Source: an uncultured Oscillibacter sp. (GTDB lineage: Bacteria > Bacillota > Clostridia > Oscillospirales > Oscillospiraceae). Taken from it: a stretch of 64,000 nucleotides of DNA. Below are positions 7,820 to 16,038 of this stretch, one piece after another. Under the pieces are notes generated by a model that saw nothing but the letters and a program-made list of their open reading frames with translations, was not told the DNA's origin and made no database searches. The stretch lies in the NCBI GenBank assembly GCA_910584075.1, contig CAJTZI010000004.1, positions 1 to 64,000 on the forward strand. The letters are read 5' to 3'. Every line of letters starts with the position of its first letter. Position 1 is the stretch's first letter. The position numbers and the translations under genes were made by a program.

Positions 7820-8698
7820 ATGAGCCGCTCTCTCGCCGCGCTTTTCCTGCTGTGCCTCCTCCTGTCCCTGACCGCCTGCGGCAAAAGGGAGGACCCGCCC
7901 GCCGCTCCGGACACCGCCGCCCCGCAGGAGGACACGTCTCCGGCAAACACCGATGATCCAAAGCCTTCCGGCCTCACGGAAGACGAGGCCCGCCGGGCCG
8001 CCTTCGCCCAGGTCCTCCACACCGCCCACGACCGCCAGGAACTGCCGGACGGCACCGTTTTGGACGGCGGTTCCGTCGAAGATATTGAGGGAAATCTCTT
8101 CGCCCTGCATGACGTGGACGGCGACGGCGCGGAGGAGCTGATCTTACTCTGGCAAAATGCCGCCATGGGCGGCCAGACGGAGGTTGTCTACGGGTACGGC
8201 GGCGAGACCGGACAGGTAGTGGAGGAGCTGCGGGAGTTCCCCGGCGTCATCTTCTACGGCGGCGGCGCGGCGGAGGCCCCCTGGTCCCACAACCAGAACT
8301 GGGCCAACAAATTCTGGCCCTACACGCTGTACCGGAACAACCCGAAGACGGACACGTATGAGAACATGGGCTCCGTGGACGCCTGGGACAAAGTCTTGGT
8401 TTCCAACGGCTTCCCCCTGGATGTGGATGCCGACGGAGACGGCATGGTCTACGTCCTGCTCACCGACAACTGGGACTTCACCCACCACCAGGACCCCGCC
8501 GGCGGCGAGGCGTACTGGTACTACGAGGAGCCGCCGGTGGACGGGGCGGAGTACCTGGCCTGGAGGGACGGCGTCGTGGGAGAGGCGGAGGCTCTGGAGC
8601 TTTCCTTCATGCCCCTGACGGCGGAGAACATCGCTCAGGTGCTGGACGTACCCTATGAGGCGCTGATCACGACGCTGACCCCCAATGCCGCGGGCTGA
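7820..8698 (+). CDS. Lipoprotein with FG-GAP/EF-hand-like repeats
   Basis: 292 residues. A lipoprotein signal peptide ends in LTACG (Cys20), followed by a Pro/Asp/Ala-rich linker to about residue 50. Two Asp-rich loops, DVDGDGAEEL and DVDADGDGM, resemble calcium-binding repeats of VCBS/FG-GAP or dockerin-like proteins. No enzyme motif is visible and the function is unknown; it should be anchored on the outer face of the membrane. AAAGGA lies 10 bases before ATG 7820. It stands alone between a terminator and convergent genes. Confidence 0.75.
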   Translation: MSRSLAALFLLCLLLSLTACGKREDPPAAPDTAAPQEDTSPANTDDPKPSGLTEDEARRAAFAQVLHTAHDRQELPDGTVLDGGSVEDIEGNLFALHDVDGDGAEELILLWQNAAMGGQTEVVYGYGGETGQVVEELREFPGVIFYGGGAAEAPWSHNQNWANKFWPYTLYRNNPKTDTYENMGSVDAWDKVLVSNGFPLDVDADGDGMVYVLLTDNWDFTHHQDPAGGEAYWYYEEPPVDGAEYLAWRDGVVGEAEALELSFMPLTAENIAQVLDVPYEALITTLTPNAAG

Positions 8699-8710
8699 AT
8701 CATGATCGCC

Positions 8711-8838
8711 GGCCGTGCCCGTGGTATGCACGGCCCTCCATTAGGGCCTGCTGCCAGCCAGGCCGATAGGCTCATCGAAAGATTTTCGCTTGCATGAGGC
8801 GCCCTGCTGCGATTGAAATAGCAGCAGGGTGCTTCTTT
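8711..8838 (+). other. Intergenic hairpins after the lipoprotein gene
   Basis: The 8699-9014 gap has no gene. It holds a stem GGCCGTGC/GCACGGCC (8711-8735) and a second stem GCCCTGCTGC/GCAGCAGGGT (8801-8830) followed by GCTTCTTTT, the latter a plausible terminator on the plus strand. Confidence 0.5.
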
Positions 8839-8962
8839 TCCAGACCATCCATTTTTTCCGCCGTTTTTGCAGCGGTTCCGCGCTTCACTCGGATATTTGA
8901 TTCCGGGCATAGCGAAGGATTTTGAAACCACCGGCACAGCCGGCAGCTTTTCTTTTACAAAA

Positions 8963-8992
8963 CTCCCGGCCCCGCACAGGCGGGGCCGGGAG
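8963..8992 (-). terminator. Terminator after the DUF4352-like lipoprotein gene
   Basis: 13-bp perfect stem CTCCCGGCCCCGC with a 4-base loop; on the minus strand it runs into TTTTGTAAAAG, 22 bases beyond the stop codon. Confidence 0.8.
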
Positions 8993-9014
8993 TACCTGTA
9001 TTCAGATCGGGAAA

Positions 9015-9638
9015 TCACCGCTCCTCGGGGGTGAAGTACACAAAGAAGGTATCGCCCTCATCGCCCTCCTCAAAGGCCTCCAGATAGGAGATGGAGAAGT
9101 CCTTGCTGTCGGCGGGCACCTCGTACACCAGAAGGCCCGTGCGCTCCTCGTTTACGCCCAGCACATATGTACCGGGCAGCTGGTCGTCGCTGATGGGGTC
9201 CAGCTCCTCAAAGCTCTCCGGGTCGGTGGTGATGGGCAGGCGGTAGTCATCGTCTCCGCTGGAGCCCCACTGGGCCTGGAAGTCCGTGTCATACATCTCC
9301 ACGCTGCTGGTGACGGTGTTCTTCACCGTGATCTCCACCACCAGCATCTTGCAGCCCTCCGCCGCCGCGCGGCCGGCGAACTCGCCGCAGGTGTAGGCGC
9401 TGTTGACGGTGTAATTGAACCAGTAGGCGTGCATGGTGTCGCCCATGCGGCCCTCGGCCCAGCCGTCCTCTGCGTAGACGTCTCCGTCGCCGGAGCCGAC
9501 GTTATCGCCGCTGCCGCCGGAAGTGCCTCCGGAAGTACCTCCGGAAGTACCTCCGGAATCTCCGGAATCCTTGCCTCCGCAGCCCGCCAGGGCCAGCACC
9601 ATCAGCAGCGCCAGCAATACCGATAACAACCGCTTCAT
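9015..9638 (-). CDS. Lipoprotein with DUF4352-like domain
   Basis: 207 residues when started at ATG 9638, which has GGAGG 8 bases upstream and begins a clean lipoprotein signal (MKRLLSVLLALLMVLALAGC); a longer reading frame upstream lacks a ribosome site. After the lipobox comes a low-complexity GGTS repeat linker, then a beta-rich domain of about 140 residues with MLVVEITVKNT near its start, as in DUF4352/telokin-like extracellular domains. Function unknown; such proteins often bind ligands or partner proteins at the membrane surface. It is monocistronic, with its own strong promoter and terminator. Confidence 0.75.
   Translation of the reverse strand: MKRLLSVLLALLMVLALAGCGGKDSGDSGGTSGGTSGGTSGGSGDNVGSGDGDVYAEDGWAEGRMGDTMHAYWFNYTVNSAYTCGEFAGRAAAEGCKMLVVEITVKNTVTSSVEMYDTDFQAQWGSSGDDDYRLPITTDPESFEELDPISDDQLPGTYVLGVNEERTGLLVYEVPADSKDFSISYLEAFEEGDEGDTFFVYFTPEER
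9517..9566. repeat. 12-bp tandem repeat inside the lipoprotein linker
   Basis: About four copies of GGAAGTACCTCC (one with G for A) encode the Gly-Gly-Thr-Ser linker on the minus strand. Length variation by slippage is plausible. Confidence 0.75.
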
Positions 9639-9706
9639 GTGAAATCCCTCCAAAAATTTCTGAAATTCAATGCTCCCGCGGACGCTTTTTCCGCAGGATG
9701 ACAAAT

Positions 9707-9735
9707 ATTTTATCACTGCCGTATGGCAAAGTCAA
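9707..9735 (-). promoter_or_regulatory. Promoter of the DUF4352-like lipoprotein gene
   Basis: Minus-strand TTGACT (9730-9735), 17 bases, TAAAAT (9707-9712). Confidence 0.75.
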
Positions 9736-9959
9736 CCGGCTCTTTGCTGCTCTGCCCGTTTTTCCGCCACCGCCGGGAATCGCCGCCGGCGCAGATCGGA
9801 GCTGTGAATCCCATCGGCTTTCCGGCCTTTTCCCCCGCTCAGCGGACTACCGCCGTTGAAAAGACTGGAGCTTCAATTTGGGCAGGCAGCCTGAGAGAAA
9901 ATTGGTTAAAACAGCTGTAAATTTCCAAAGATAGTGCAACAAATCAAGAAACGATTGTA

Positions 9960-9988
9960 AAGACAAGCCTTCGCTTTTCGGATATAGT
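9960..9988 (+). promoter_or_regulatory. Candidate promoter of the crotonase/gcd operon
   Basis: AAGACA (9960-9965), 17 bases, TATAGT (9983-9988). The -35 is weak, consistent with an activated promoter. The rest of 9736-10074 shows no gene; a 65-codon open frame at 9723 has no ribosome site or family resemblance. Confidence 0.4.
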
Positions 9989-10074
9989 TAAATGCAACAA
10001 AAGGAGGGGTTGCTAATAGGAAATATTCGTCTGAAATAGTCAAGTCAATCAGGCTGAAAAAGGGGAAGTGTCAC

Positions 10075-10839
10075 ATGGGAAATGTATTGGCGTCTAAGCA
10101 GGGCAATATCGGCATCGTCACGTTTGACTGTCCTCCGGTCAATGCGCTGGATTCCAGGGCCTATTTCGCCCTGTATGAGACCATGCACGATTTTGCCATT
10201 GATGAAGAGGTTCGGGTGGTCATTTTGACGGGAGCGGGCGAAAAGGCTTTCGTAGCCGGCGCGGATGTCCGCGAATTTGTGAAGTTCAACAGCCGCACCG
10301 GTCTGGTTTACACCAAGAAAAACGGCGGCGTCCGGGAGTATATCCGGCACTATCCAAAGCCGGTCATCTGCGCAATCAACGGGCTGGCTTACGGCGGCGG
10401 CTGCGCCCTGGCTCTGGTCTGCGATATACGGATTGCAGCAGAACACGCGAAGCTGAGCCTCAGCGAGATCAACATGGGAATTATAGGGGCAATTCCCTAC
10501 GGCGCCTCCATTGGTGTTTCAGGTACAATCAGAAAGCTGGTCTACTCCGGCGAGAGCATCACTGCCGAACAGGCGTATTACGCCGGCATCGTGGACGAAG
10601 TGGTTCCCGCGGCGGATCTGATGGCACGCTGCATTGCGTTGGCAGAGAAAATTGCCGCGAAGGCTCCGGTGGCCCTGCGCAAGGCAAAAGAAGTTCTGGT
10701 GGCGGCCACGGAGCAGCTGATGCAGGATACCATTGAATTAGAAACTGCCGCCATCGGAGAGCTTTGGGATACGGAGGACAAGACAGAGGCTGTCACCGCC
10801 TTTCTGGAGAAGCGGCAGCCGCGGTTTCAGGGCAGGTAA
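10075..10839 (+). CDS. Crotonase-fold enoyl-CoA hydratase/isomerase-like protein
   Basis: 254 residues. The oxyanion-hole segments are FVAGADVREF and NGLAYGGGCALAL. The Glu that aligns with E144 of mitochondrial enoyl-CoA hydratase is Ala111, whereas the E164 equivalent is kept (E131 in LSLSEINMG). Loss of the first Glu is seen in crotonases that isomerise, decarboxylate or cleave, so a simple hydratase is not assured. It is the first gene of the operon with ferredoxin, KorA and glutaconyl-CoA decarboxylase genes, so the substrate is probably a short acyl-CoA or dicarboxylyl-CoA (inference). ATG 10075 has a GGGGAAG site upstream. Confidence 0.82.
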   Translation: MGNVLASKQGNIGIVTFDCPPVNALDSRAYFALYETMHDFAIDEEVRVVILTGAGEKAFVAGADVREFVKFNSRTGLVYTKKNGGVREYIRHYPKPVICAINGLAYGGGCALALVCDIRIAAEHAKLSLSEINMGIIGAIPYGASIGVSGTIRKLVYSGESITAEQAYYAGIVDEVVPAADLMARCIALAEKIAAKAPVALRKAKEVLVAATEQLMQDTIELETAAIGELWDTEDKTEAVTAFLEKRQPRFQGR

Positions 10840-10876
10840 ATCATTTGAAAATCATATGCGGAAAGGACTGAAAAGC

Positions 10877-11080
10877 GTGGAGAAAACATTCAAACTTCAT
10901 GTGCAGGAGGCGTGGTGCAAGGGCTGCGGGATCTGCGTGGGCTTTTGCAGAAAGCAGGTGCTCAGCATTGCGGTGAACGGAAAGCTCAGCGTAGATCATC
11001 CGGAGAACTGTGTTGGCTGCGGCCAGTGCCAGCTGCGCTGCCCCGATTTTGCGATCGAAGTGGAGGAAATTACAAAATGA
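10877..11080 (+). CDS. korD: 2x[4Fe-4S] ferredoxin, KorD-like delta subunit
   Basis: 67 residues from GTG 10877 (AAAGGA 9 bases upstream); an ATG at 10856 lacks a ribosome site. Two CxxCxxCxxxC clusters are present: CKGCGICVGFC and CVGCGQCQLRC, giving a bacterial-type ferredoxin with two cubane centres. In 2-oxoglutarate/2-oxoisovalerate:ferredoxin oxidoreductases this is the electron-transfer delta subunit. Its stop overlaps the korA start (ATGA), so the two are coupled. It passes electrons from the oxidoreductase to free ferredoxin. Confidence 0.85.
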   Translation: MEKTFKLHVQEAWCKGCGICVGFCRKQVLSIAVNGKLSVDHPENCVGCGQCQLRCPDFAIEVEEITK

Positions 11081-12207
11081 GCAATACGACCGTACGTTTC
11101 ATGCAGGGCAATGACGCACTGGTGGAAGGCGCCATTGCTGCGGGGGCCCGGTTCTTCGCGGGCTACCCGATCACCCCCGCCAGTGAGATTACCGAGGGGA
11201 TGTCCGTACGCCTGCCGCTGGTGGGCGGTGTGTTTCTCCAGATGGAGGATGAAATTGCCAGCATGGGCGCTGCCATCGGCGCATCCATGGCGGGGGCAAA
11301 GTGCCTGACTGCCACCTCCGGCCCCGGATTTTCCCTCAAGCAGGAGGGAATCGGCATTGCTTCCATGATGGAGATCCCGGTTGTGATTGTCGATGTGATG
11401 CGGGGCGGCCCCGCCTCCGGCATGTCCACACTGCCCTCACAGATGGACGTCATGCAGGCCCGCTGGGGCTGCCACGGAGATCATCCCATCATTGTGCTGA
11501 GCCCCGCTACCGTAACGGAATGTTATGAGCTGGCCATAAAGGCCTTTAATCTGGCCGAGCTGATCCGGCAGCCGGTGATCATCCTCTCCGACGCAATCGT
11601 AGGCCATCTGCGGGAGCGCATTGATCTTCCGGACCCCTCTGAGGTCAAGGTGATCGACCGGAAGATGACCACAAAGTCTCCGGAGGAATACGCGCCCTTT
11701 GAGGCGGAGGAGGACGGGGTTCCCTGCTTTGCCGGGCGCGGCACCGCCTACCGGTATCATATGTGCAGCAACGTACATACGGAAAAAGGATTTCCGGCGG
11801 ACACCAACCATGCCGTGGCGTCAAAGCTGCTTGCCCGCCTGCACAAAAAACTGGAAAATTACGAGGATGAGATCACCGCGTACAAGTTCTTCGGCAGTGA
11901 GGACTGCGAGACACTGATTGTGGCCTATGGCTGTGTGACCCGCGCCGCCAGAGATGCGGCTGACGCACTCAACGCGGAGGGCGTGAAGACCGGCGTTTTG
12001 CAGCTTCAGTCTCTGTGGCCCTTCCCCAGGAAGGTGGTGGCCGGGTACGCGGAGAAGGCCGGCAAGATCCTGATGCCGGAAATGAACCTGGGGCAGTTGA
12101 TTGACCAGGTGCGGCTGTCCACGGCAAAACCAGTGGAGGGACTGAACCGTTTTGACGGCGCGGAGATCACCCCGCAGCAAATTATTGACAAAGTGAGGGA
12201 TATGTGA
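11077..12207 (+). CDS. korA: 2-oxoacid:ferredoxin oxidoreductase alpha subunit (KorA-like)
   Basis: 376 residues. Typical KorA/VorA motifs: GNDALVEGAIAAGARFFAGY and PITPASEITE at the N terminus, then EDEIASMGAAIGASMAG and TSGPGFSLKQEGIG. The family oxidatively decarboxylates a 2-oxoacid to its acyl-CoA with reduction of ferredoxin in an alpha-beta(-gamma-delta) complex in the cytoplasm; 2-oxoglutarate is the commonest substrate for this subgroup. ATG 11077 overlaps the ferredoxin gene. The partner beta subunit downstream is broken, so this alpha subunit is either inactive here or pairs with a beta subunit encoded elsewhere. Confidence 0.9.
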   Translation: MSNTTVRFMQGNDALVEGAIAAGARFFAGYPITPASEITEGMSVRLPLVGGVFLQMEDEIASMGAAIGASMAGAKCLTATSGPGFSLKQEGIGIASMMEIPVVIVDVMRGGPASGMSTLPSQMDVMQARWGCHGDHPIIVLSPATVTECYELAIKAFNLAELIRQPVIILSDAIVGHLRERIDLPDPSEVKVIDRKMTTKSPEEYAPFEAEEDGVPCFAGRGTAYRYHMCSNVHTEKGFPADTNHAVASKLLARLHKKLENYEDEITAYKFFGSEDCETLIVAYGCVTRAARDAADALNAEGVKTGVLQLQSLWPFPRKVVAGYAEKAGKILMPEMNLGQLIDQVRLSTAKPVEGLNRFDGAEITPQQIIDKVRDM

Positions 12208-12209
12208 TC

Positions 12210-12462
12210 ATGGGAAACGTGAAAGAGTATATCCGGCAGGACAAGCTGCCTCACATCTGGTGCCCGGGCTGCGGCGACGGCACAATCGCCGGCGCGATGA
12301 TTCGGGCAATTGACGCCTGCGGGTTGAAAAAGGACAATACGGCCCTGATTACCGGCATCGGCTGCTCCGCCCGGTTTAACAACATCATGGACTTCCACAC
12401 GTTTCAGACCGCCCACGGGCGCGCACTGGCCTACGCCACCGGCTTTAAGATGATGGAGGACT
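12210..12462 (+). pseudogene. korB: 2-oxoacid:ferredoxin oxidoreductase beta subunit, truncated (korB)
   Basis: The first ~84 residues are normal KorB: IWCPGCGDGTIAGAM, GIGCSARFN, then HGRALAYATGFKM. Homology stops abruptly after MMED near 12462, before the thiamine-diphosphate motif (GDGD) and the rest of the ~280-residue subunit. The frame continues through unrelated codons to a stop at 12533. The DNA beyond the break belongs in another frame to an Ldh2-type dehydrogenase. The missing part would hold the catalytic cofactor site, so this product cannot work. ATG 12210 is preferred over GTG 12204. Confidence 0.85.
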
Positions 12463-12853
12463 GCTGCTGCCGGTTGGCGGCCACAAGGGCTACGGCATGG
12501 CAGTCATGCTGGATATTCTCTGCGGTCTTCTGAGCGGAGGCGTCCCCTCATCCAAGGTCCTGGGGACCACGGATTTTCAGTCCGGAGGCGATATGGGAAC
12601 CTGCTTTATGATGGCTGCCATCAGCGTGGAGCGCCTGATGCCGCTGGAGGTATTCAGAGACCGGATGGGAGAGATGATCCGGGATCTCAAGGCGTGCCCC
12701 AGAGCGGAGGGCGTGCCGGAGATTTTAATGCCCGGTGAGATCGAAGCCCGTGCCGCCGCCGAGAGGGGTGAGAAGGGCATTCCGGTGACACTGCCTGTAT
12801 TGCGGGAACTGGAGGCAATCGGCGAAAAGGCCGGTGTTGGGAGACTTGTATAG
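12461..12853 (+). pseudogene. Malate/L-lactate dehydrogenase (Ldh2 family), C-terminal remnant
   Basis: From about 12461 the frame reads LLLPVGGHKGYGMAVMLDIL and continues to ALRELEAIGEKAG-like residues and a stop at 12853. GGHKGYG-A-M-DIL is the signature of the Ldh_2 (YlbC/ComC/ureidoglycolate dehydrogenase) family, and the end (PEILMPGEIE, then GIPVTLPV) is its normal C terminus. About 230 N-terminal residues are absent. The remnant is joined directly to korB, so a deletion has removed the end of korB, any genes between, and the start of this one. An NAD-dependent 2-hydroxyacid dehydrogenase would have suited the pathway. Confidence 0.85.
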
Positions 12854-12885
12854 AATTTGGAGCAGAGAAGAAAGGAGAGCCAGGC

Positions 12886-14658
12886 ATGAACGAATACTCT
12901 ATGCCCCGGTATTTTCAAAACATGAGGCGAATCGGAGAGGCGGACTTCGCCTATGACGAGGCGAATGCGAAGACTCTGAAAGATGCGGAAGCGGAGTTTG
13001 CGCAAAGAGCCCGGGAAGTTCTGGAAAACGGCAAACCCACTGAGGCGCTGAACTCCGCCGGACAGCTGAGTGCGATGCAGCGGATTGAGAAGCTGGTGGA
13101 CGCCGGGAGCTGGCGGCCGCTGAACAGATTGTTCAATCCCCAGGGGAATACCAGCGGCTCCACCAATATCGTGAAAGGCCTGGGCCGCATAAACGGCAAG
13201 TGGGCCGTCATCATCGCCTCGGACAACAAGAAGATGGCGGGCGCCTGGGTGCCGGGCCAGGCGGAGAATCTGCTGCGGGCCTCTGATACCGCCAAACGGC
13301 TGCGGATTCCTCTGGTATATCTGTTGAATTGTTCCGGCGTTAAATTCGACGAACAGGAAAAGGTCTATCCGGACCGGCGCGGCGGCGGCACTCCCTTTTA
13401 CCGAAACGCGGAGCTGAGCCAGCTGGGTGTGCCAGTCATCGTGGGCGTCTATGGGACAAATCCGGCGGGCGGCGCGTATCACTCCATCAGTCCCGCCATC
13501 GTCCTGGCTCATAAGGACGCAAACATGGCTGTGGGCGGCACCGGCATTGTGGGGGGGATGTCCCGCAATGGAACGGTGGACCTGGAGGCCGCGGAGGAGC
13601 TGATTGAGGCGCAGAAATCCGTGCGGCAGAGCGTGCCCGGCACCGCCGCCATCCACCACGATGTGACCGGCTTTATGCGGGAGGTCTATGAGGACGAGGA
13701 GAAGATGCTGGAGGGAATCCGGAAGTATGTGGGCTATCTTCCGGCCTATAATCTGGAGTTCTTCCGTGTGGACGCACCCGCGGAGCCGGCCTATCCCGCG
13801 GAGGACCTGTACTCTCTCTTTCCGGCAAATCACCGCTGGACCTACGATATGCGGGAGATCATCGCCCGTCTGGTGGACGGTTCCGAATTTATGGAGTACA
13901 AACGGGGATATGGCCCCGAGATGATCACCGGCCTTGCAAAGCTGGGCGGACTTCTGGTGGGAATTGTGGCCAATGCCCAGGGGTTCTTTGAGGGGTATCC
14001 GGAGTACTGCGGCGAGGATGCCTTTGGCGTCGGCAGGAAGCTGTACCGTCAGGGCCTTATCAAGATGAACGAATTTGTAGCGCTCTGCGCCCGTGACCGC
14101 ATTCCCATGGTCTGGCTGCAGGATACCTCTGGCATCGATGTAGGCAATGAGGCGGAGAAGGCGGAGCTGCTGGGGCTGGGACAGAGCTTGATCTACTCCA
14201 TCCAGAGCTCTGATCTTCCCATGCTGGAGATCACCATGCGCAAGGGCAGTGCGGCGGCACACTACGTTCTGGGCGGTCCTCAGGGCAATGACACCAACGC
14301 CTTTTCCCTCGGCACGGCTGCCACGGAGATCTATGTGATGCACGGCGAGACCGCGGCGGCGGCCATGTATGCCCGTAAGCTGGTCAAGGAACAGGCCGCC
14401 GGCGGTGATCTGCAGCCCACCATCGACAAGATGAACGCGATGATCGCCGACTACGCGGCCAAGTCCCACGCGGATTACTGCGCAAAGGCGGGGCTGGTGG
14501 ACGAGGTGGTTGCCATGGGGGATTTGCGATCCTACCTGGTGGCCTTTGCGGAGGCGGCCTACCAGAATCCGGCCAGTATCTGTCCGCACCACCAGATGAT
14601 ATTGCCCCGTGTGATTGCGGACTATGACAAGCTGCACACGCAAAGGGAAGAGGGATAG
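12886..14658 (+). CDS. gcdA: Glutaconyl-CoA decarboxylase alpha subunit (carboxyltransferase)
   Basis: 590 residues, close in length and sequence to Acidaminococcus GcdA (587). Recognisable stretches: YSMPRYFQNM at the start, LFNPQGNTSGS, KKMAGAWVPGQAENLL, EKVYPDRRGGGTPFYRNAEL, GYGPEMITGLAK, WLQDTSGIDVGN and HYVLGGPQGNDTNAFS. It moves the delta-carboxylate of glutaconyl-CoA to biotin on GcdC, giving crotonyl-CoA; GcdB then releases CO2 and exports Na+. It is cytoplasmic and membrane-bound through the complex. AAAGGAG precedes ATG 12886. It is followed within 5 bases by gcdD. Other carboxyltransferases (MmdA) are shorter and lack this N terminus. Confidence 0.93.
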   Translation: MNEYSMPRYFQNMRRIGEADFAYDEANAKTLKDAEAEFAQRAREVLENGKPTEALNSAGQLSAMQRIEKLVDAGSWRPLNRLFNPQGNTSGSTNIVKGLGRINGKWAVIIASDNKKMAGAWVPGQAENLLRASDTAKRLRIPLVYLLNCSGVKFDEQEKVYPDRRGGGTPFYRNAELSQLGVPVIVGVYGTNPAGGAYHSISPAIVLAHKDANMAVGGTGIVGGMSRNGTVDLEAAEELIEAQKSVRQSVPGTAAIHHDVTGFMREVYEDEEKMLEGIRKYVGYLPAYNLEFFRVDAPAEPAYPAEDLYSLFPANHRWTYDMREIIARLVDGSEFMEYKRGYGPEMITGLAKLGGLLVGIVANAQGFFEGYPEYCGEDAFGVGRKLYRQGLIKMNEFVALCARDRIPMVWLQDTSGIDVGNEAEKAELLGLGQSLIYSIQSSDLPMLEITMRKGSAAAHYVLGGPQGNDTNAFSLGTAATEIYVMHGETAAAAMYARKLVKEQAAGGDLQPTIDKMNAMIADYAAKSHADYCAKAGLVDEVVAMGDLRSYLVAFAEAAYQNPASICPHHQMILPRVIADYDKLHTQREEG

Positions 14659-14662
14659 GGCG

Positions 14663-14791
14663 ATGAATATACTTGCTTATACACTGCTGGCTTATGGAAT
14701 GACAGCCGTCATCTCCTTTGGCGTGGTGGCCGTCATCGTGACGGTAAACAGGATTTTTGCGGCTCCGGGGAAGGAGGCAGATGATGCTTGA
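14663..14791 (+). CDS. gcdD: Small membrane subunit of the decarboxylase (GcdD/OadG-like)
   Basis: 42 residues: one N-terminal transmembrane helix (residues 5-31, YTLLAYGMTAVISFGVVAVI) and a short charged tail. It lies between gcdA and gcdB, where the small delta/gamma subunit of Na+-pumping decarboxylases is encoded, and its stop overlaps the gcdB start. Even for this family it is short: OadG-type subunits usually carry a longer soluble tail, so only the membrane anchor that holds the complex together is left. AGGGATAGGGCG precedes the ATG. Confidence 0.7.
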   Translation: MNILAYTLLAYGMTAVISFGVVAVIVTVNRIFAAPGKEADDA

Positions 14792-16004
14792 CCTGCTTGC
14801 ACAGCTGTTTCCGGGAATCAGCACCTTTTTTGCCGTGGAGCCCGTTGTGGCGGCAGCCCGTATCGCGCTGATTGTCCTGGGCTTTTTCCTGGCGTACTAC
14901 GGTTTTCAGCGGACGCTGGAGCCGCTGATTATGGTCCCCATGGGGATTGCCATGATGGCGGTAAACGCGGGCATGCTGTTCTTGAATACCGGATTGGCGG
15001 GCAATATGTTTGTAGCACCCCTGGTCTCCGACCCGGCGGAGCTGGTGGAGATCATGCAGGTGAACTTCCTGCAGCCCATCTATAATCTGACTTTTTCCAA
15101 TGGCCTCATTGCGTGTCTGGTCTTTATGGGGATCGGCGCCCGGAGCGAGATCAGCTACCTGCTGGCAAAGCCGTGGAGCTCCATGGCCATTGCCGTGTGC
15201 GCAGAGCTGGGGACATTTGTGACGCTGGCGGTCGGAATCACGGTCTTCGGACTGACGCCCCAGGCCTCCGCTGCAATCGCAACAATTGGCGGGGCGGACG
15301 GACCGATGGTCCTCTTCACGTCCCTGATGCTGGCGCCGGAGCTGTTTGTGCCGATCTCCATCATCGCATATCTGTACCTCAGCCTGACCTATGGGGGGTA
15401 TCCGTTTATCATCAGGGCGGTCATCCCGAAGAAGTACCGCGGAATCGATATGTATGTGGATGTTCCTGAGGTGTCACAGAAGTCCAAGTTTATATTCATC
15501 ATCATTGTAAATTTTGTGCTCTGCCTGCTGCTGCCGGTGGCCTCTCCGCTGATCTTTTCATTTTTCATTGGCATGGCGATCAAGGAGGCGGCGATCAACC
15601 GCTACATGGAGCTGCTGGAGGAGGGGCTCTCCTATTTTGCCACATTCTTCCTGGGTGTTATCCTGGGCGTGCTGTGCGAGGCCTCTACGGTTTTAAATCC
15701 GACCGTACTGGTGATTCTGGCGCTGGGGATTCTGGCGCTGGCGGTCTCCGCAATCGGCGGATTGCTGGGTGGGTGGCTCATGTACCTCATTCACAGACAC
15801 AGAGGAGAGGAATTCAATCCGGTGACCGGCATCGCGGGAGTGTCCTGCGTTCCCTCCACGGCAAAGCTGGCCCAGCACGCCGCAATGGAGGAGAACCCCT
15901 TCGCCATGATTTTGCCTGTGGCCATGGGAGCCAACATCTCCGGTGTGATCACGTCTGCCGTTGCGGCCGGAATATTTGTCAGCACAATCCACATGATTGG
16001 GTAG
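14784..16004 (+). CDS. gcdB: Na+-translocating decarboxylase beta subunit
   Basis: 406 residues, about nine to eleven membrane helices. The conserved Na+/proton-path motifs of OadB/GcdB/MmdB are present: IGGADGPMVLFTSL (the essential Asp) and PVAMGANISGVI near the C terminus (the conserved Asn/Ser). It decarboxylates carboxybiotin on GcdC and couples this to outward Na+ transport. ATG 14784 is preferred (AAGGAGG 6 bases upstream) over ATG 14781, which is 3 bases from the site. It overlaps gcdD by 8 bases, which implies tight stoichiometric coupling. Confidence 0.92.
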   Translation: MLDLLAQLFPGISTFFAVEPVVAAARIALIVLGFFLAYYGFQRTLEPLIMVPMGIAMMAVNAGMLFLNTGLAGNMFVAPLVSDPAELVEIMQVNFLQPIYNLTFSNGLIACLVFMGIGARSEISYLLAKPWSSMAIAVCAELGTFVTLAVGITVFGLTPQASAAIATIGGADGPMVLFTSLMLAPELFVPISIIAYLYLSLTYGGYPFIIRAVIPKKYRGIDMYVDVPEVSQKSKFIFIIIVNFVLCLLLPVASPLIFSFFIGMAIKEAAINRYMELLEEGLSYFATFFLGVILGVLCEASTVLNPTVLVILALGILALAVSAIGGLLGGWLMYLIHRHRGEEFNPVTGIAGVSCVPSTAKLAQHAAMEENPFAMILPVAMGANISGVITSAVAAGIFVSTIHMIG

Positions 16005-16038
16005 GATACCCATAAACCAATAAAAAGGAGATTCAATT

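Noticed and set aside
9517..9566. Short direct repeats as a possible CRISPR array
   Set aside because: 12-bp in-frame repeats inside a lipoprotein linker with no spacers. No CRISPR array or cas gene is seen anywhere in the window.
9723..9920. 65-codon plus-strand frame
   Set aside because: No ribosome site, overlaps a minus-strand promoter, no recognisable motif.
12886..14658. GcdA as a methylmalonyl-CoA or propionyl-CoA carboxyltransferase
   Set aside because: Length, the YSMPRYFQNM start and many long blocks match glutaconyl-CoA decarboxylase alpha, not the ~510-residue MmdA/PccB type.
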